The position numbers were made by a program, and so were the translations under genes. Below, piece after piece: positions 24,570-34,923 of a stretch of 64,000 nucleotides of DNA; positions within the stretch are counted from its first letter, which is position 1; each line of letters opens with the position of its first letter. Source of the stretch: Pseudomonas syringae (lineage in GTDB: Bacteria > Pseudomonadota > Gammaproteobacteria > Pseudomonadales > Pseudomonadaceae). Location of the stretch: NCBI RefSeq assembly GCF_023278085.1, contig NZ_CP066265.1, positions 3,986,001-4,050,000 on the forward strand, written 5' to 3'. The notes beneath the pieces were generated by a model. The model ran no database searches and had not been told where the DNA came from. It saw only the letters and a program-made list of their open reading frames with translations.

Positions 24570-24635
24570 GCACAAGGTTGACCGAACGATCAGCTATTGG
24601 CCTGACGCAATTCGGATTTCCGAACAGCCTTGTGC
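24570..24635. repeat. Nested inverted repeats in the hrpR-hrpH gap
   Basis: GCACAAGG (24570-24577) is inverted as CCTTGTGC (24628-24635). Inside lies the dyad TTCGGA-TT-TCCGAA (24611-24624). The arrangement could fold as a compact RNA. Confidence 0.4.
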
Positions 24636-25108
24636 CTTGGACCACACCACATCCGGAAGCCCCTTATTTTTCGGCAAAAACGGTAATAGCGTTTGGCCAC
24701 ACCTGCATTCGGCAATCCGAACGAGGGGCATGTCCACACGCGCTCACGTGAAAAACTGCGTCATTAATAACTGGCTGAAAGGTTTCACTGTAGGACAATC
24801 CTTCAATCACAGAACAGACTCAGTGGATCTTCGCCCTCATCAGGTTTGCTGATGGCCCATCCCCAGGGAGAATGTTTCAAAATATTTGTAAGCCTCTACT
24901 TACAATTTCTTACAAAGTTCAAAATAGATAGCTAACCGATATAACAAAAAAATCGTGGCCAAATGCCTCTTTTGCGATCCAAAAAAGTATTAACCCGCGT
25001 CGGGAACATGCCTGAAAAGGCAGAAGTGAAGGCGAGGATTCGAGAGAAAAGCACCAAAACGGCGCAATTTTCAGGTCTTTTTTACAGGAATGATGAAAAA
25101 AATGGTGG

Positions 25109-26626
25109 TTATTGGCGGATTTCGCTGGCGTAGACCACTACACGAGGCCCGGTAGGCAGCTCACGGGGACCGCTACGATACTCAGTGTCGTCCCGCTTGC
25201 GCGGCGACGAACGGTCATCCCTGATCCGCGCTGTTTGTAGCTTGCTCGCCAGAGGGTCACGCTCGGGTTGGAGTGGGAAATCGGCTAAAGCGACCGGGGC
25301 CGAGCGTTCAGCGCCCCGATCAGAAGAAGGTGTCTCTGCTACCTGCACAGGTTGTACAACCTGTGCAGGTTCGGTTGAAACCGACGGTGCAGACTGTTCA
25401 GCCACTGACGTAGCGTTTACAGGTTTGGGGACCGGCGCGCGTTCAACTGCTACCGGCTCGGAATGGACCGGTAAGGGTGCCGGAGCGCGTTCGGCAACGC
25501 GCATTGACGCCACAGGCCGGACGGCCGGAAGCGGCGCCACTGCCCTGGTTTCACCCACTGGAGGGACAGTGGTCGTTACCGGGGCCTCACCGGTGATTCG
25601 CTCGATACCCGCGGTCAGGACTTGCTTATGAGCCTTGGGTATCAACAAGCGTCCGGGGCCCTCCGGCGTCCTTTTTCGCAGGAACGCCGGGTTGAGCCGT
25701 ATCAGTTGGGCCTCATCTACGCCGGTGGTGGCGGCCAGTTGGGTCAGATCCACTGCGTGATTAAGCTCGACCACATCAAAATACGGCGTGTTGGCGATCG
25801 GGGTGAGCTTTACACCGTAGGCTGCGGGGTTGCGCACTAACAGGGACAGCGCCAGCAGACGCGGCACGTAATCCTGGGTTTCCTTTGGCAAGTTCAGGTG
25901 CCAGTAGTCAACCGGCAGACCGCGTTTTCGGTTGGCTTCGATCGCTCGCCCGACAGTGCCCTCGCCAGCGTTATAGGCGGCAAGGGCCAACAGCCAGTCA
26001 TTGCCGAATTGCGCATGCAGGCGCGTCAGGTAATCCATTGCCGCCTTGCTGGACGCCACCACGTCCCGACGGGCGTCGAAGGTGGCGCTCTGGTGCAGGT
26101 TGAATTCGCGCCCCGTGGAGGGGATGAATTGCCAAAGGCCTGCGGCAGCCGCCGGAGAGTTGGCCATGGGGTTGTAGGAGCTTTCGATCATCGGCAAAAG
26201 CGCCAGCTCCAGCGGCATCCTGCGCTCGTCCAGACGCTCGACAATGAAATGCAGATAAGGGCTGGCCCGCACGCTGGCACCGCTCACAAAGCCACGATTG
26301 CTCAGCAGCCAGTCACGCTGACGGATTATCCGCTCATTGACGCCCTGCCCGTCGAGCAGCCGACACCGTTCAGCGAGTCGCTGCCAGACATCTTCTCCGT
26401 TATAAACCGGCATGTCGGAAAGGGTCGGCAGCCCCACGTCGGCTTGCGCATCCGCCGATCCCCCATACACCAGCCCTGCCACCAGACGCGGCGCGCGATC
26501 GTAGCGCGGCGCGGAATAGTCGACTGACTGACAGCCCACACACAGGGAGCCCAAGGCAAGGACAGCAATCTGGACCGAGCGAGCCAGCAAGCGAGGGCTG
26601 GCGATGTGAGGGATGGCGGCTGGCAT
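25109..26626 (-). CDS. hrpH: HrpH, type III-secreted lytic transglycosylase
   Basis: 505 residues. A membrane signal (LLARSVQIAVLALGSLCVGC) has a lipobox-like end at Cys32. The SLT domain (~125-260) has the catalytic glutamate E148 in MIESSYNP and the AAAGLWQFIPSTGR motif. A LysM-like region is near 300-345 (YFDVVELNHAVDLTQLA). The Pro/Val-rich tail (~365-505) is variable. It is known as ORF1 of the conserved effector locus; it loosens peptidoglycan for the T3SS. The start at 26626 is 30 bp after the hrp box; longer readings would include the promoter. Confidence 0.92.
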   Translation of the reverse strand: MPAAIPHIASPRLLARSVQIAVLALGSLCVGCQSVDYSAPRYDRAPRLVAGLVYGGSADAQADVGLPTLSDMPVYNGEDVWQRLAERCRLLDGQGVNERIIRQRDWLLSNRGFVSGASVRASPYLHFIVERLDERRMPLELALLPMIESSYNPMANSPAAAAGLWQFIPSTGREFNLHQSATFDARRDVVASSKAAMDYLTRLHAQFGNDWLLALAAYNAGEGTVGRAIEANRKRGLPVDYWHLNLPKETQDYVPRLLALSLLVRNPAAYGVKLTPIANTPYFDVVELNHAVDLTQLAATTGVDEAQLIRLNPAFLRKRTPEGPGRLLIPKAHKQVLTAGIERITGEAPVTTTVPPVGETRAVAPLPAVRPVASMRVAERAPAPLPVHSEPVAVERAPVPKPVNATSVAEQSAPSVSTEPAQVVQPVQVAETPSSDRGAERSAPVALADFPLQPERDPLASKLQTARIRDDRSSPRKRDDTEYRSGPRELPTGPRVVVYASEIRQ

Positions 26627-26655
26627 TGTCGGGGATGTCCTGAATATGTCCACCC

Positions 26656-26683
26656 TACGTGGTGCGATTGCCGTTCCGGTTCC
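26656..26683 (-). promoter_or_regulatory. hrp box of hrpH
   Basis: On the minus strand GGAACC, 15 nt, CCACGTA. It is divergent from the avrE hrp box, 68 bp away. Confidence 0.92.
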
Positions 26684-26750
26684 CTGCACGGCACAGATGG
26701 CCCGCAAAAGCCTGGTAGCTGAATCATTTCAGCTACCCACATTTTAATGT

Positions 26751-26778
26751 GGAACCGCTGACTATCCTGCGCCACACA
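26751..26778 (+). promoter_or_regulatory. hrp box of avrE
   Basis: GGAACC, 15 nt, CCACACA; 68 bp ahead of the avrE GTG. Confidence 0.94.
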
Positions 26779-26845
26779 GTTACCGACGGATTTCTCAGGA
26801 TTCACCCCGCCATCGCCAGGCGATCAAAGGACAAGGAGACTCACA

Positions 26846-29800
26846 GTGCAGGCATCGACGGTCAACCGGAACGCCGGAAACGTTATTCAGCCACCCGCGG
26901 CAGCGGACATCCGTACCCCCTCCGACCTGCAGCAACGAACTGAACAGCCTACCCAGCGCTCCTCGCACTCGTTGGGAAGTGTGGGCAAACGGATGCTGAA
27001 AAGCGTCGGCAAAGTGTTTCAGAAGTCCAGAGCACCGCAGCAGGCAGCAGCCAGACCGCCCAGCACCAAAAACGCCTCAAGCTCACGCCCTCTCCCCAAT
27101 GATGAGACGGCCAAAAACACCGCTCGGGGATCTCGCCTGCCGGGCACCGACACCCCTCTTAAGTCCAGTCTGCGCAACAGTCCAGACAAGGCGAGTGGCT
27201 CAGTTGAAGAAACGCTCACGCACACAGAGACTGCGGCACAGAATAATCGCCGTGTCAGGTTTGATATTCCGGGAGAGCGCCCGGAACACAACGCCTCTGC
27301 CGATGTGTCTGCAGTGCCGATGACTGATGAAGAAGCGGCAGCCAACGCTGTTCGCGAATCCCGACTTCCCGGTAGCCGCCTGCAAGGGCCCGACGGCACG
27401 CGCCAGTCATTTCTGGCCACCCGGCCAAACGAGGCAAGCAGCTCCGGAACCAAAGTCGGCGATTCCGATGAGCCCGCACTAGGTCCACGCCTGGGACGCA
27501 GTGATGGCGGTCGTTTCGCACTGAAAGATGAACAGTTGGTACGCAATGCCCAGCCACAAGGCACTGTCCAGCTGGATGCCAAAGGCAAGCCCGACTTCTC
27601 CACGTTTGACACGCCTGGCCTGGCCCCGTTACTCGACTCTATTCTCGCCAACCCCAAACAAACCTACCTGGCCCATGAAAGCAAACACGGCGTGCACGGG
27701 CACCAGTTGCTGCAGGCTAATGGGCACGTTCTGCATCTGGCGCAGGACGACAGCTCGCTGGCGTTGATCCGCAGCAGCAACGAAGCACTGAATACAGAAG
27801 GGAAAAAGCCGCCGACTGTGCGCATGGAGCGCGAAGACGGCCATATTCATATCGAAACCAGCAGTGGGCGCAACAGCCTGGAATTGCCCGGAAAGGCCCA
27901 TATCGCTCATATCACCAGTGTTCTTCTCAGGCACGATGGCGAGCGTCTGCGTGTGCACGAAGACCGGCTGTATCAATTCGATCCGATCAGCGCCCGCTGG
28001 AAGGAACCGGAAGGTATGGAAGGCATCGCGTTCAATAGCCTGTCTACCGGCGGTAACGGCTCGGTCTATGCGAAAAGTGACGACGCCCTGGTCGACCTGT
28101 CGAGTCCGTTCATGCCGCACGTAGAAGTCAAAGACTTACAGTCGTTTTCGGTAGCGTCGGACAATAGAGCGGCCTTGCTCAGTGGCACAGACGCTCAGGC
28201 CATCCTGCTGACTGACATGAGCCCGGTGATTGGCGGGCTGACCCCGAAAAGAACGAAAAACCTTGAACTGGATGGTGGCAAGGCGCAGGCGGCTGCGGTC
28301 GGCCTGAGCACTGACAAGCTGTTTGTCGCAGACAACCAAGGCAGACTTTACAGTGCAGACCGTAGCGCGTTTGAAAGCGACGATCCGCAATTGAAGCTCA
28401 TGCCCGAGCTGGAAAACTTTCAGTTGGCAGGCCTGCCTCTTGGCGGCCACAACCGCGTCACCGGATTCATCAGTGGAGACGACGGCCGCATTCATGCGTT
28501 GATCAAGAACCGTCAGGGCGAGGTTCACTCCCATGCACTCGACGAACAGGGCTCAACGCTGGAAAGCGGCTGGAACCTGACCAATGCACTGGTGCTGGAC
28601 AATACACGCGGGCTGAATGTACCCGCTGCGCCAAGCGCCGCTGACCGACTCAACCTGGATCGTGCCGGCCTGGTCGGCATCAGCGACGGGCGTATTCAGC
28701 GTTGGGATGCAACGCCTGAATGCTGGAAAGACGCCGGCATCAAGGATATTGATCGCCTGCAACGCGGTGCCGACAGCAACGCTTATGTGCTCAAGGGCGG
28801 CAAACTTCACAAGCTGACGGTGACTCCAGAACACCCCAACATGGCATTCGATCACAACACGGCGCTGGCCCAGACGGCACGCTCGACCAACGTCGCAATG
28901 GGCAAGGAAATCGAAGGCCTTGAGGACCGCGTGATTACCGCCTTTGCGATGGTCAGCGACAAGCGATTTGTCGCACTCGATGACCAGAACACGCTGACCG
29001 CGCACAGCAAGGATCACAAACCGGTCAGGTTGGAAATTCCCGGGCTGGAAGGCGAAATCAAGAGCCTGTCGCTGGATGAGAAGCACAACCTTTATGCACT
29101 CACCAGCAGCGGTGGGCTCTTCAGTCTGTCCAGCGAAGCCTGGCAATCGGTAAAACTGGGCGACCAGCTGCGAGCCCGCTGGACGCCGGTTGCCGCCCCT
29201 GACGGGCAACCGGTCAAGGCGCTTTTCAGCAATGATGACAACCTGCTGAGCGCCCAGATCGAGGACGCCGAAGGTCAGGGCCTCATGCAGTTCAAGGCCG
29301 GCAAATGGCAACCTTTCGAGCAGCGCAAGGTAGAAGAAAATGGCTTGAACGATGTGCATTCCAGAATCACAGGCTCCAACAAGACCTGGCGAATTCCAAA
29401 AACCGGGCTGACCGCCAGGCTGGACGTCAACGTGATGGGGCGCAGCGGCATGGAGAAAAGCAAGAAAGCCAGTTCCAGCGAATTCATACGTGCCAACATC
29501 TACAAAAACACCGCAGAAACGCCCCGCTGGATGAAGAACGTCGGCAACCATGTTCAGCATCGCCACCATGGTCGCGTAGGCCTGAAAGAGGTTTATGAAA
29601 GCGAGTCGATTCTGTTCAAGCAACTGGAACTGATCCATGAGTCGGGGGGAACGCCACCGGCGCCGGGCAAAGACCTGAAAGCGCGCATTGCCGCACTGGA
29701 ATCGAAACTGGGGCCTGAGGGCACCCAGATGCTCAAAGAACTGGAGGCTCTGCGCGACGAGCTGGAAAACCACAGCTATACGGCGCTGATGTCCATTGGT

Positions 29801-32209
29801 CAGAGCTACGGCAAGGTGAAAAACCTCAAACAGCAGGATGGCATTCTCAATCAGCACGGGGAGCTGGCCAAGCCATCGGTACGCACTCAGTTTGGCAAAA
29901 AACTTGCTGATCTGGGCGAAAAGCTCAACTTCAAAAGCTCTGGGCATGATTTGGTCAAGGAGCTTCAGGACGCCTTGACCCAGGTCGCCCCGTCTGCTGA
30001 AAACCCCACCGGGAAATTGCTCGGCACGCTCAAATACCAGGGCCTGAAACTCAGCCACCAGAAAGCCAACATACCTTTAGGCCAGCAACGCGATGCCAGC
30101 GAAGAGCACGGTTTGACCAAAGCGCGTCTCGCACTGGATCTGGTCACGCTGAAAAACCTCGGCGCGCTTCTTGATCAGGTCGAGCGGCTGCCGCCGCAAA
30201 GCGACATAAGCGCACTACAAAAGAAACTGACCACGCTACGGGATGTGGCTTACGGCGAAAACCCGGTCAAGGTGGTCACCGACATGGGCTTTACCGACAA
30301 CGCAGCGCTGGAAAGCGGCTATGACTCCGTAAAGACGTTCCTGAAGTCGTTCAAAAAAGCTGACCATGCCGTCAGCGTCAACATGCGCGCAGCCACAGGC
30401 AGCAAGGACCAGACCGAGCTTGCCGACAAATTCAAGAGCATGCTCAAGCAGCTGGAGCATGGCGACGATGAAATCGGTCTGCAGCGCAGCTACGGGCTGA
30501 ACCTCACCAGCCCGTTCGCCATTCTTGCCGACAAGGCAACAGGCCCGTGGCCAACGGCGGGTGCCACCGGCAACCGTAATTACCTGCTCAATGCCGAGCG
30601 TTGCGAGGGTGGCGTCACCCTGTACCTGATAAGCGAGGCAGCGGGGAACGTGAGCGGCGGTGTCGGGGGCGGCAAGGACTACTGGCCGGGTTTTTTTGAC
30701 GAAAACCACCCGGCACGCAGTGTTGACGTCGGTCACGACCGCACGCTGACTCCCAACTTTCGTCTGGGTGTGGACCTGACCGCCACAGCCGCCGCCAGCC
30801 GACGTGCGGGCGTGGTTTTCAATGTTCCGGACGAAGACATCGACGGGTTCGTCAACGACCTGTTCGAAGGCAAACTGAATCCGCTGCAAGTGCTGAAAAA
30901 AGCCGTGGACCATGAAGCTTATGAAGCTCGACGATTCACGTTTGACCTCACGGCGGGCGGAACAGCCGACCTGCGCGCAGGCATCAACCTGACCCCGGAT
31001 AAAAGCCCGACGGCCGACCCTGACAGCGACTCGTTCTCTGCGGTGGTACGCGCAGGCTTCGCTGCCAACATCACCGTTAATCTGATGACCTACACCGATT
31101 ATTCACTGACCCAGAAGAACGACAAGACTGAATTACGTGAAGGCGGCAAGAACCGCCCGCGCTTTCTCAACAACGCGACGGTTGGCGGGCAGCTTCGTGC
31201 TCAGATCGGCGGCACCCACACAGCCCCCACAGGCACGCCCGCCTCCGCTCCCGGTCCGACAGCTGCATCACAATCAGCCGCTAACAACATGGGCGTGGCG
31301 GCCAACCTCAGCGTAGAGGCAAGAACCGTCAAGCGGGTCAAGTTTCGTTACAACGTAGCCAAACCGATAACCGCCGAAGGTTTGAGCAAGCTGTCCAAGA
31401 GCCTTGGTGATGCATTCAATGACAACACGACCAAAGCAAAACTGGCGGAACTGGCCGATCCTCTGAACGCACGCTACACCGGCAAGAGTCAGACGCAAGC
31501 CATTCAGGCACAACTCGACGGACTCAAGGAGCTTTTTGCCGACATACCCTCGCAGAACGTTAACGACAAGCAGTACAAGGCGTTACGCGATTTGAAACGC
31601 GCGGCAGTCGAACAGGAAGCATCTGCCAACAAGCACAGCGTGCTGGACAACGCACGTTTTGAAACCAGCAAAACCAACCTCTCCGGCCTGAGCAGTGAAA
31701 GCATACTCACCAAAATCATGGGCTCAGTGCGCGAAGTGAGCGCCCCGGGCAACGCGGCAAGGGTTGCCGAATTCATGCGCCAGGACCCGAAACTCAGCGC
31801 CATGCTAAAGGAAATGGAGAACAGCATAGGGACGTTGGCGCGCGTGCGGCTGGAGCCGAAGGATTCGTTGGTCGATAAAATCGACGAAGGTAGCCGCGAC
31901 GGCACAATGACCCAAAGCGATCTCTCTTCCCTGCTGGAGGACCGCAACGAGATGCGCATCAAACGGCTGGTGGTATTTCACACCGCCACTCAAGCTGAAA
32001 ACTTTACCTCGCCATCACCCTTGATCAGCTATAACAGCGGGGCAAATATGAGCGTTAACAAAACGCTTGGGCGCATTAACTTCATTTATGGTGCAGACCA
32101 GGACAAGCCCATCGGCTACACCTTTGACGGGGAGCTGTCACGGCCGTCGGCAGAGCTGAAAACGGCTGCTGCGGAGTTGAAAAAAGCGGGATTCGAGCTG
32201 AAAAGCTGA
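26846..32209 (+). CDS. avrE: AvrE, conserved large type III effector
   Basis: 1787 residues from a GTG start with AAGGAG upstream. The first ~200 residues are Ser/Pro/Arg-rich and disordered-looking, as for secretion and ShcE binding. The middle part contains beta-propeller-like repeats (HLAQDDSSLALIRSS, FVADNQGRLYSAD). Two WxxxE motifs are visible: W385 (WKEPE) and W821 (WQPFE). The C-terminus ends AAAELKKAGFELKS, the conserved LKK-x-G-x-E tail of the AvrE family. The family acts at host membranes, making water-soaked apoplast. A rho-independent terminator follows 18 bp later. Confidence 0.96.
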   Translation: MQASTVNRNAGNVIQPPAAADIRTPSDLQQRTEQPTQRSSHSLGSVGKRMLKSVGKVFQKSRAPQQAAARPPSTKNASSSRPLPNDETAKNTARGSRLPGTDTPLKSSLRNSPDKASGSVEETLTHTETAAQNNRRVRFDIPGERPEHNASADVSAVPMTDEEAAANAVRESRLPGSRLQGPDGTRQSFLATRPNEASSSGTKVGDSDEPALGPRLGRSDGGRFALKDEQLVRNAQPQGTVQLDAKGKPDFSTFDTPGLAPLLDSILANPKQTYLAHESKHGVHGHQLLQANGHVLHLAQDDSSLALIRSSNEALNTEGKKPPTVRMEREDGHIHIETSSGRNSLELPGKAHIAHITSVLLRHDGERLRVHEDRLYQFDPISARWKEPEGMEGIAFNSLSTGGNGSVYAKSDDALVDLSSPFMPHVEVKDLQSFSVASDNRAALLSGTDAQAILLTDMSPVIGGLTPKRTKNLELDGGKAQAAAVGLSTDKLFVADNQGRLYSADRSAFESDDPQLKLMPELENFQLAGLPLGGHNRVTGFISGDDGRIHALIKNRQGEVHSHALDEQGSTLESGWNLTNALVLDNTRGLNVPAAPSAADRLNLDRAGLVGISDGRIQRWDATPECWKDAGIKDIDRLQRGADSNAYVLKGGKLHKLTVTPEHPNMAFDHNTALAQTARSTNVAMGKEIEGLEDRVITAFAMVSDKRFVALDDQNTLTAHSKDHKPVRLEIPGLEGEIKSLSLDEKHNLYALTSSGGLFSLSSEAWQSVKLGDQLRARWTPVAAPDGQPVKALFSNDDNLLSAQIEDAEGQGLMQFKAGKWQPFEQRKVEENGLNDVHSRITGSNKTWRIPKTGLTARLDVNVMGRSGMEKSKKASSSEFIRANIYKNTAETPRWMKNVGNHVQHRHHGRVGLKEVYESESILFKQLELIHESGGTPPAPGKDLKARIAALESKLGPEGTQMLKELEALRDELENHSYTALMSIGQSYGKVKNLKQQDGILNQHGELAKPSVRTQFGKKLADLGEKLNFKSSGHDLVKELQDALTQVAPSAENPTGKLLGTLKYQGLKLSHQKANIPLGQQRDASEEHGLTKARLALDLVTLKNLGALLDQVERLPPQSDISALQKKLTTLRDVAYGENPVKVVTDMGFTDNAALESGYDSVKTFLKSFKKADHAVSVNMRAATGSKDQTELADKFKSMLKQLEHGDDEIGLQRSYGLNLTSPFAILADKATGPWPTAGATGNRNYLLNAERCEGGVTLYLISEAAGNVSGGVGGGKDYWPGFFDENHPARSVDVGHDRTLTPNFRLGVDLTATAAASRRAGVVFNVPDEDIDGFVNDLFEGKLNPLQVLKKAVDHEAYEARRFTFDLTAGGTADLRAGINLTPDKSPTADPDSDSFSAVVRAGFAANITVNLMTYTDYSLTQKNDKTELREGGKNRPRFLNNATVGGQLRAQIGGTHTAPTGTPASAPGPTAASQSAANNMGVAANLSVEARTVKRVKFRYNVAKPITAEGLSKLSKSLGDAFNDNTTKAKLAELADPLNARYTGKSQTQAIQAQLDGLKELFADIPSQNVNDKQYKALRDLKRAAVEQEASANKHSVLDNARFETSKTNLSGLSSESILTKIMGSVREVSAPGNAARVAEFMRQDPKLSAMLKEMENSIGTLARVRLEPKDSLVDKIDEGSRDGTMTQSDLSSLLEDRNEMRIKRLVVFHTATQAENFTSPSPLISYNSGANMSVNKTLGRINFIYGADQDKPIGYTFDGELSRPSAELKTAAAELKKAGFELKS

Positions 32210-32227
32210 CCGTTAAAACACCTGAAG

Positions 32228-32254
32228 GCGCCGCATTGAAGCGGCGCTTTTTTT
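32228..32254 (+). terminator. Rho-independent terminator of avrE
   Basis: GCGCCGC, a 6-nt loop, GCGGCGC, then seven T. It ends 2 bp before the convergent shcE stop. Confidence 0.85.
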
Positions 32255-32256
32255 AT

Positions 32257-32646
32257 TCAGGCGTTTAGAAACGTACGTGCTTCACGTGCCTGAGAAATAA
32301 AACCACGCGTTATGTCACAGAATGCGGGCTCATCGAGCGACACCAGCTCACGTTGCGCACACAGGCGTACATCGCCCTGATCGACGGCAAACCAGCAACC
32401 GTGCAGGCGGGCGACGTCGAAGTTCAGGCTCAGCAAACGCTGCAAATCGGCAGAGCGCTCCGGGCAGCGCCCTACACGACAATGAAAGATCACCATCTCG
32501 CTGTGCTCGGGCAACTCGATGACCGCAGCTTCGTTGTCCTGGCCGTCGTACAGCGCGCACACGCCGTTCTGAAGAGTGAGCGAGGTGCCAAGCTGGGCAC
32601 CCAGCGCATGGATAAAACGGGCGAAATCAGGTTGCGAGGTTTTCAT
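32257..32646 (-). CDS. shcE: ShcE (AvrF), type III chaperone for AvrE
   Basis: 129 residues, acidic, CesT-like: FARFIHALGAQLGTSLTLQNGVCALYDGQ at the N-terminus followed by a mixed alpha/beta fold. It is the specific chaperone for AvrE. ATG 32646 has AAGGA at 8 nt; an ATG two codons upstream is too close to that site. It is not co-transcribed with avrE but lies downstream of hopM1 on the same strand, probably part of shcM-hopM1-shcE. Confidence 0.93.
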   Translation of the reverse strand: MKTSQPDFARFIHALGAQLGTSLTLQNGVCALYDGQDNEAAVIELPEHSEMVIFHCRVGRCPERSADLQRLLSLNFDVARLHGCWFAVDQGDVRLCAQRELVSLDEPAFCDITRGFISQAREARTFLNA

Positions 32647-32754
32647 CGTCATAGTCCTTTAAGAAAAGTCGGAGCTGGCCAGGCAGTGTGTGGCTGCCCG
32701 GCGTTATCGGTTCCACACGAGAGGGCCATCATCGCGACAGCCCCCATGCGGTTA

Positions 32755-34923
32755 CTAGCGTCGGCGGCCCTCCTCCAGTGCAACCAGCTCGGCATCGTCA
32801 GGGGCAGCATTGCCCGCAGGCGACGGCGTCTCTGGCGTTTTTTCTGACCGGAGTGCATTACGCAGGGACGAAACGCCATTCGATACCCCGTCCTCCGCGA
32901 CACGCACCGTGTCCACCACCACCTGGGTTGGTAATTGCAACGCGCCCCGGCCCATGTGGTAAGCGCTTTCCAGGGCTCGCGGGACACCACCCAGCGTACC
33001 CGGCTGGAACGTATGCGGCAGTGAAGCTCTGTCGGGGTGGCGAATATTGTTCAAGGCCGTTTCAGTGCGAGCCAGCATTGGCGTTGCGCCGCCCATGCCG
33101 GCCTCTTTCAACGCCTTGGCCTCGGCCGTGACCGACTGGTTGGCGTACAAGGTGGACAGATAAGACACCGAGCCTGTCGCCGCCAGCGCCATGTTGCGCA
33201 GGATATTGCCCGCGCTGAGCCTGCCGGGCGTTGCTGCGGGCTGAGCGGCAACCGGCGGTAGCGAAGCGGTCAATGCAGAACTCTGCACGCCTGAAAAAGC
33301 CTTGCTGTAGAACGCAGTGCGCACCGCCGGTTCGCGAAGGTCCAGCCCTTTGGCCAGGTCCTTGCCCAGATCGGCCTCGGCCCGGTCCGGGGTAAACACC
33401 GGGATCTTGCGCCCGCGCGGATCGACATACGTCGAATTCAACTGCGCGAGGGTCTGGGTGGTGGCTGATATCGCACCGGCCATCCCGGAGGTCAAGGCTC
33501 TGGCCGTTACAGTCTGGCCGTTGAGCTGATTGAAATCGTGAAGCATCTGGCGCACCGCCTGGCCACCGCCAAAAGCGCCGTAAGGAATCATCTCACCCAG
33601 TGGATGAGTCGACGAAACCTGAACCTTTTGCTGATTCAGAACCGCTCGCTCGCCCTCGACGAACGCTTTGTCTTCGGCGACTTCCTGCGGCGTTTTTCTG
33701 ACCAGCGCGCCGTTGTCGTTCTTCAGCTCGAACGGGTCAGGAATCACCGAGTGGGTGTCGATGCCCTTGAGCGGAACCATGTTCAGCCGCTCATTGAGAC
33801 CGGTCTTCTGCAACCCGGCCTGCACCATCGGTTTCACCAGGTTGGTAACGCCTTCATGGGCAACGCCTGCCACCAGCCCTACAACCAGTGCTTTCAGCAT
33901 GCTGGCGTCGCTGCTCTTTCCGGGAACGGCGTCTTTCATCTCGTCATTGGTGGCCGAGCGGACAAAACCCAGGTGGGTCATGGACGAGAGAAACTGCGGC
34001 ACTGCTGCTGCAATGATCGGCCCGGCCCCTTTCCAGCCGCTCACCGAATTACGATCAGCGTTCAGCTTGTCGACCAGAGTGTCCATTTGCGCATGGGCTG
34101 CCACGGCGTTCAGTCGCTTGGCCTCCGGTGACTTGGCAAATCCGGCGTGCAGATCGACCAGTGTCGCCTTGGACTCTTCCAGCGCCTGCCGATCCATCAG
34201 CAGAACAAGACTGCTGCCCTCATCGGCGTTTTCCAGCGCGGTGTCCAGCTCAGCGATGCGCTCATCGAGCGAGGCGATACTGTTGCTCAACCCCTCCTCA
34301 ATGGATTTGCTCGCCCGGCCGGCGTACTCGCCCAGCGCAGCCTGGCTGACCGCCAGCGTGCTGCGGTCGCGCAACCCGCCGGGGCCGAACGAATCAGCCG
34401 TCGCGTCATGCATCAGTTGGAAGTGTTCCAACTGATCTGCGACTGACTGGGCAAAGCCCTTGATCAGTTGCTCGACCTCGGCTTTGCCTGGCGCATGTCC
34501 CGGTTCGGCAAACCTGCCAAGCAATTGCTGCAACTCAGAGCCGTGAAACTGTTTCAACTGGTAACGCTCGGGGGATAACCGAGCGGCCATGACCTCGAAA
34601 GGCAGCTTTTCAGACTGCAACAGGCTGCCGATCAGCAAGGCTGCACGAGGGCTGATTTTCGGCGTCGCGGTGCCCGGTACAGTGGCCTGTTCGGCACGAA
34701 ACTCCTGCAATTTTTGCTGATGACGCGGCGCGATCCTCAGGCGTGCTGTACCGGCGGCCGAGCTTTCGCCCGCCTGCCTGGCTGACTGGCTGGCGGTCAG
34801 CGGTGGGTTGCTGCCCGGGCTTACCGCGTCAGGGTGAGCGTTGGCGACCGCGGCAGGTGCCTGTTGCTGATTCGCCTGAACGATTTCGGTGCTGCCTGAC
34901 CCGCTGACTCGCATGCCAGTCAT
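32755..34923 (-). CDS. hopM1: HopM1, conserved type III effector
   Basis: 722 residues, MTGMRVSGSGSTEIVQANQQQ. The Ser/Ala/Gln-rich N-terminus is typical for secretion. A predicted hydrophobic helix lies around 345-365 (MLKALVVGLVAGVAHEGVTNLV). HopM1 targets the host ARF-GEF MIN7 for loss and, like AvrE, promotes watery apoplast. The start overlaps the shcM stop (ATGA), so chaperone and effector are translationally coupled. The last residues are Arg-rich. Confidence 0.96.
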   Translation of the reverse strand: MTGMRVSGSGSTEIVQANQQQAPAAVANAHPDAVSPGSNPPLTASQSARQAGESSAAGTARLRIAPRHQQKLQEFRAEQATVPGTATPKISPRAALLIGSLLQSEKLPFEVMAARLSPERYQLKQFHGSELQQLLGRFAEPGHAPGKAEVEQLIKGFAQSVADQLEHFQLMHDATADSFGPGGLRDRSTLAVSQAALGEYAGRASKSIEEGLSNSIASLDERIAELDTALENADEGSSLVLLMDRQALEESKATLVDLHAGFAKSPEAKRLNAVAAHAQMDTLVDKLNADRNSVSGWKGAGPIIAAAVPQFLSSMTHLGFVRSATNDEMKDAVPGKSSDASMLKALVVGLVAGVAHEGVTNLVKPMVQAGLQKTGLNERLNMVPLKGIDTHSVIPDPFELKNDNGALVRKTPQEVAEDKAFVEGERAVLNQQKVQVSSTHPLGEMIPYGAFGGGQAVRQMLHDFNQLNGQTVTARALTSGMAGAISATTQTLAQLNSTYVDPRGRKIPVFTPDRAEADLGKDLAKGLDLREPAVRTAFYSKAFSGVQSSALTASLPPVAAQPAATPGRLSAGNILRNMALAATGSVSYLSTLYANQSVTAEAKALKEAGMGGATPMLARTETALNNIRHPDRASLPHTFQPGTLGGVPRALESAYHMGRGALQLPTQVVVDTVRVAEDGVSNGVSSLRNALRSEKTPETPSPAGNAAPDDAELVALEEGRRR

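Larger units (their letters stand above)
24031..25108. other. Gene-free AT-rich gap upstream of hrpRS
   Basis: The gap of 1078 bp carries no coding sequence I can support. It is AT-rich, unlike the GC-rich flanks, and must hold the hrpRS control region. It contains direct repeats (24239-24435) and a nested inverted structure (24570-24635), listed separately. An open frame at 24568-24852 has no recognisable similarity and no ribosome site. Confidence 0.7.

Noticed and set aside
24568..24852. 94-codon plus-strand frame in the hrpR-hrpH gap
   Set aside because: There is no ribosome site, the composition is unlike neighbouring genes, and no family resemblance is visible.
28553..30058. 501-codon frame antisense to avrE
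   Set aside because: It is a shadow frame; no start signal and no protein-like domain pattern, while avrE on the other strand is certain.
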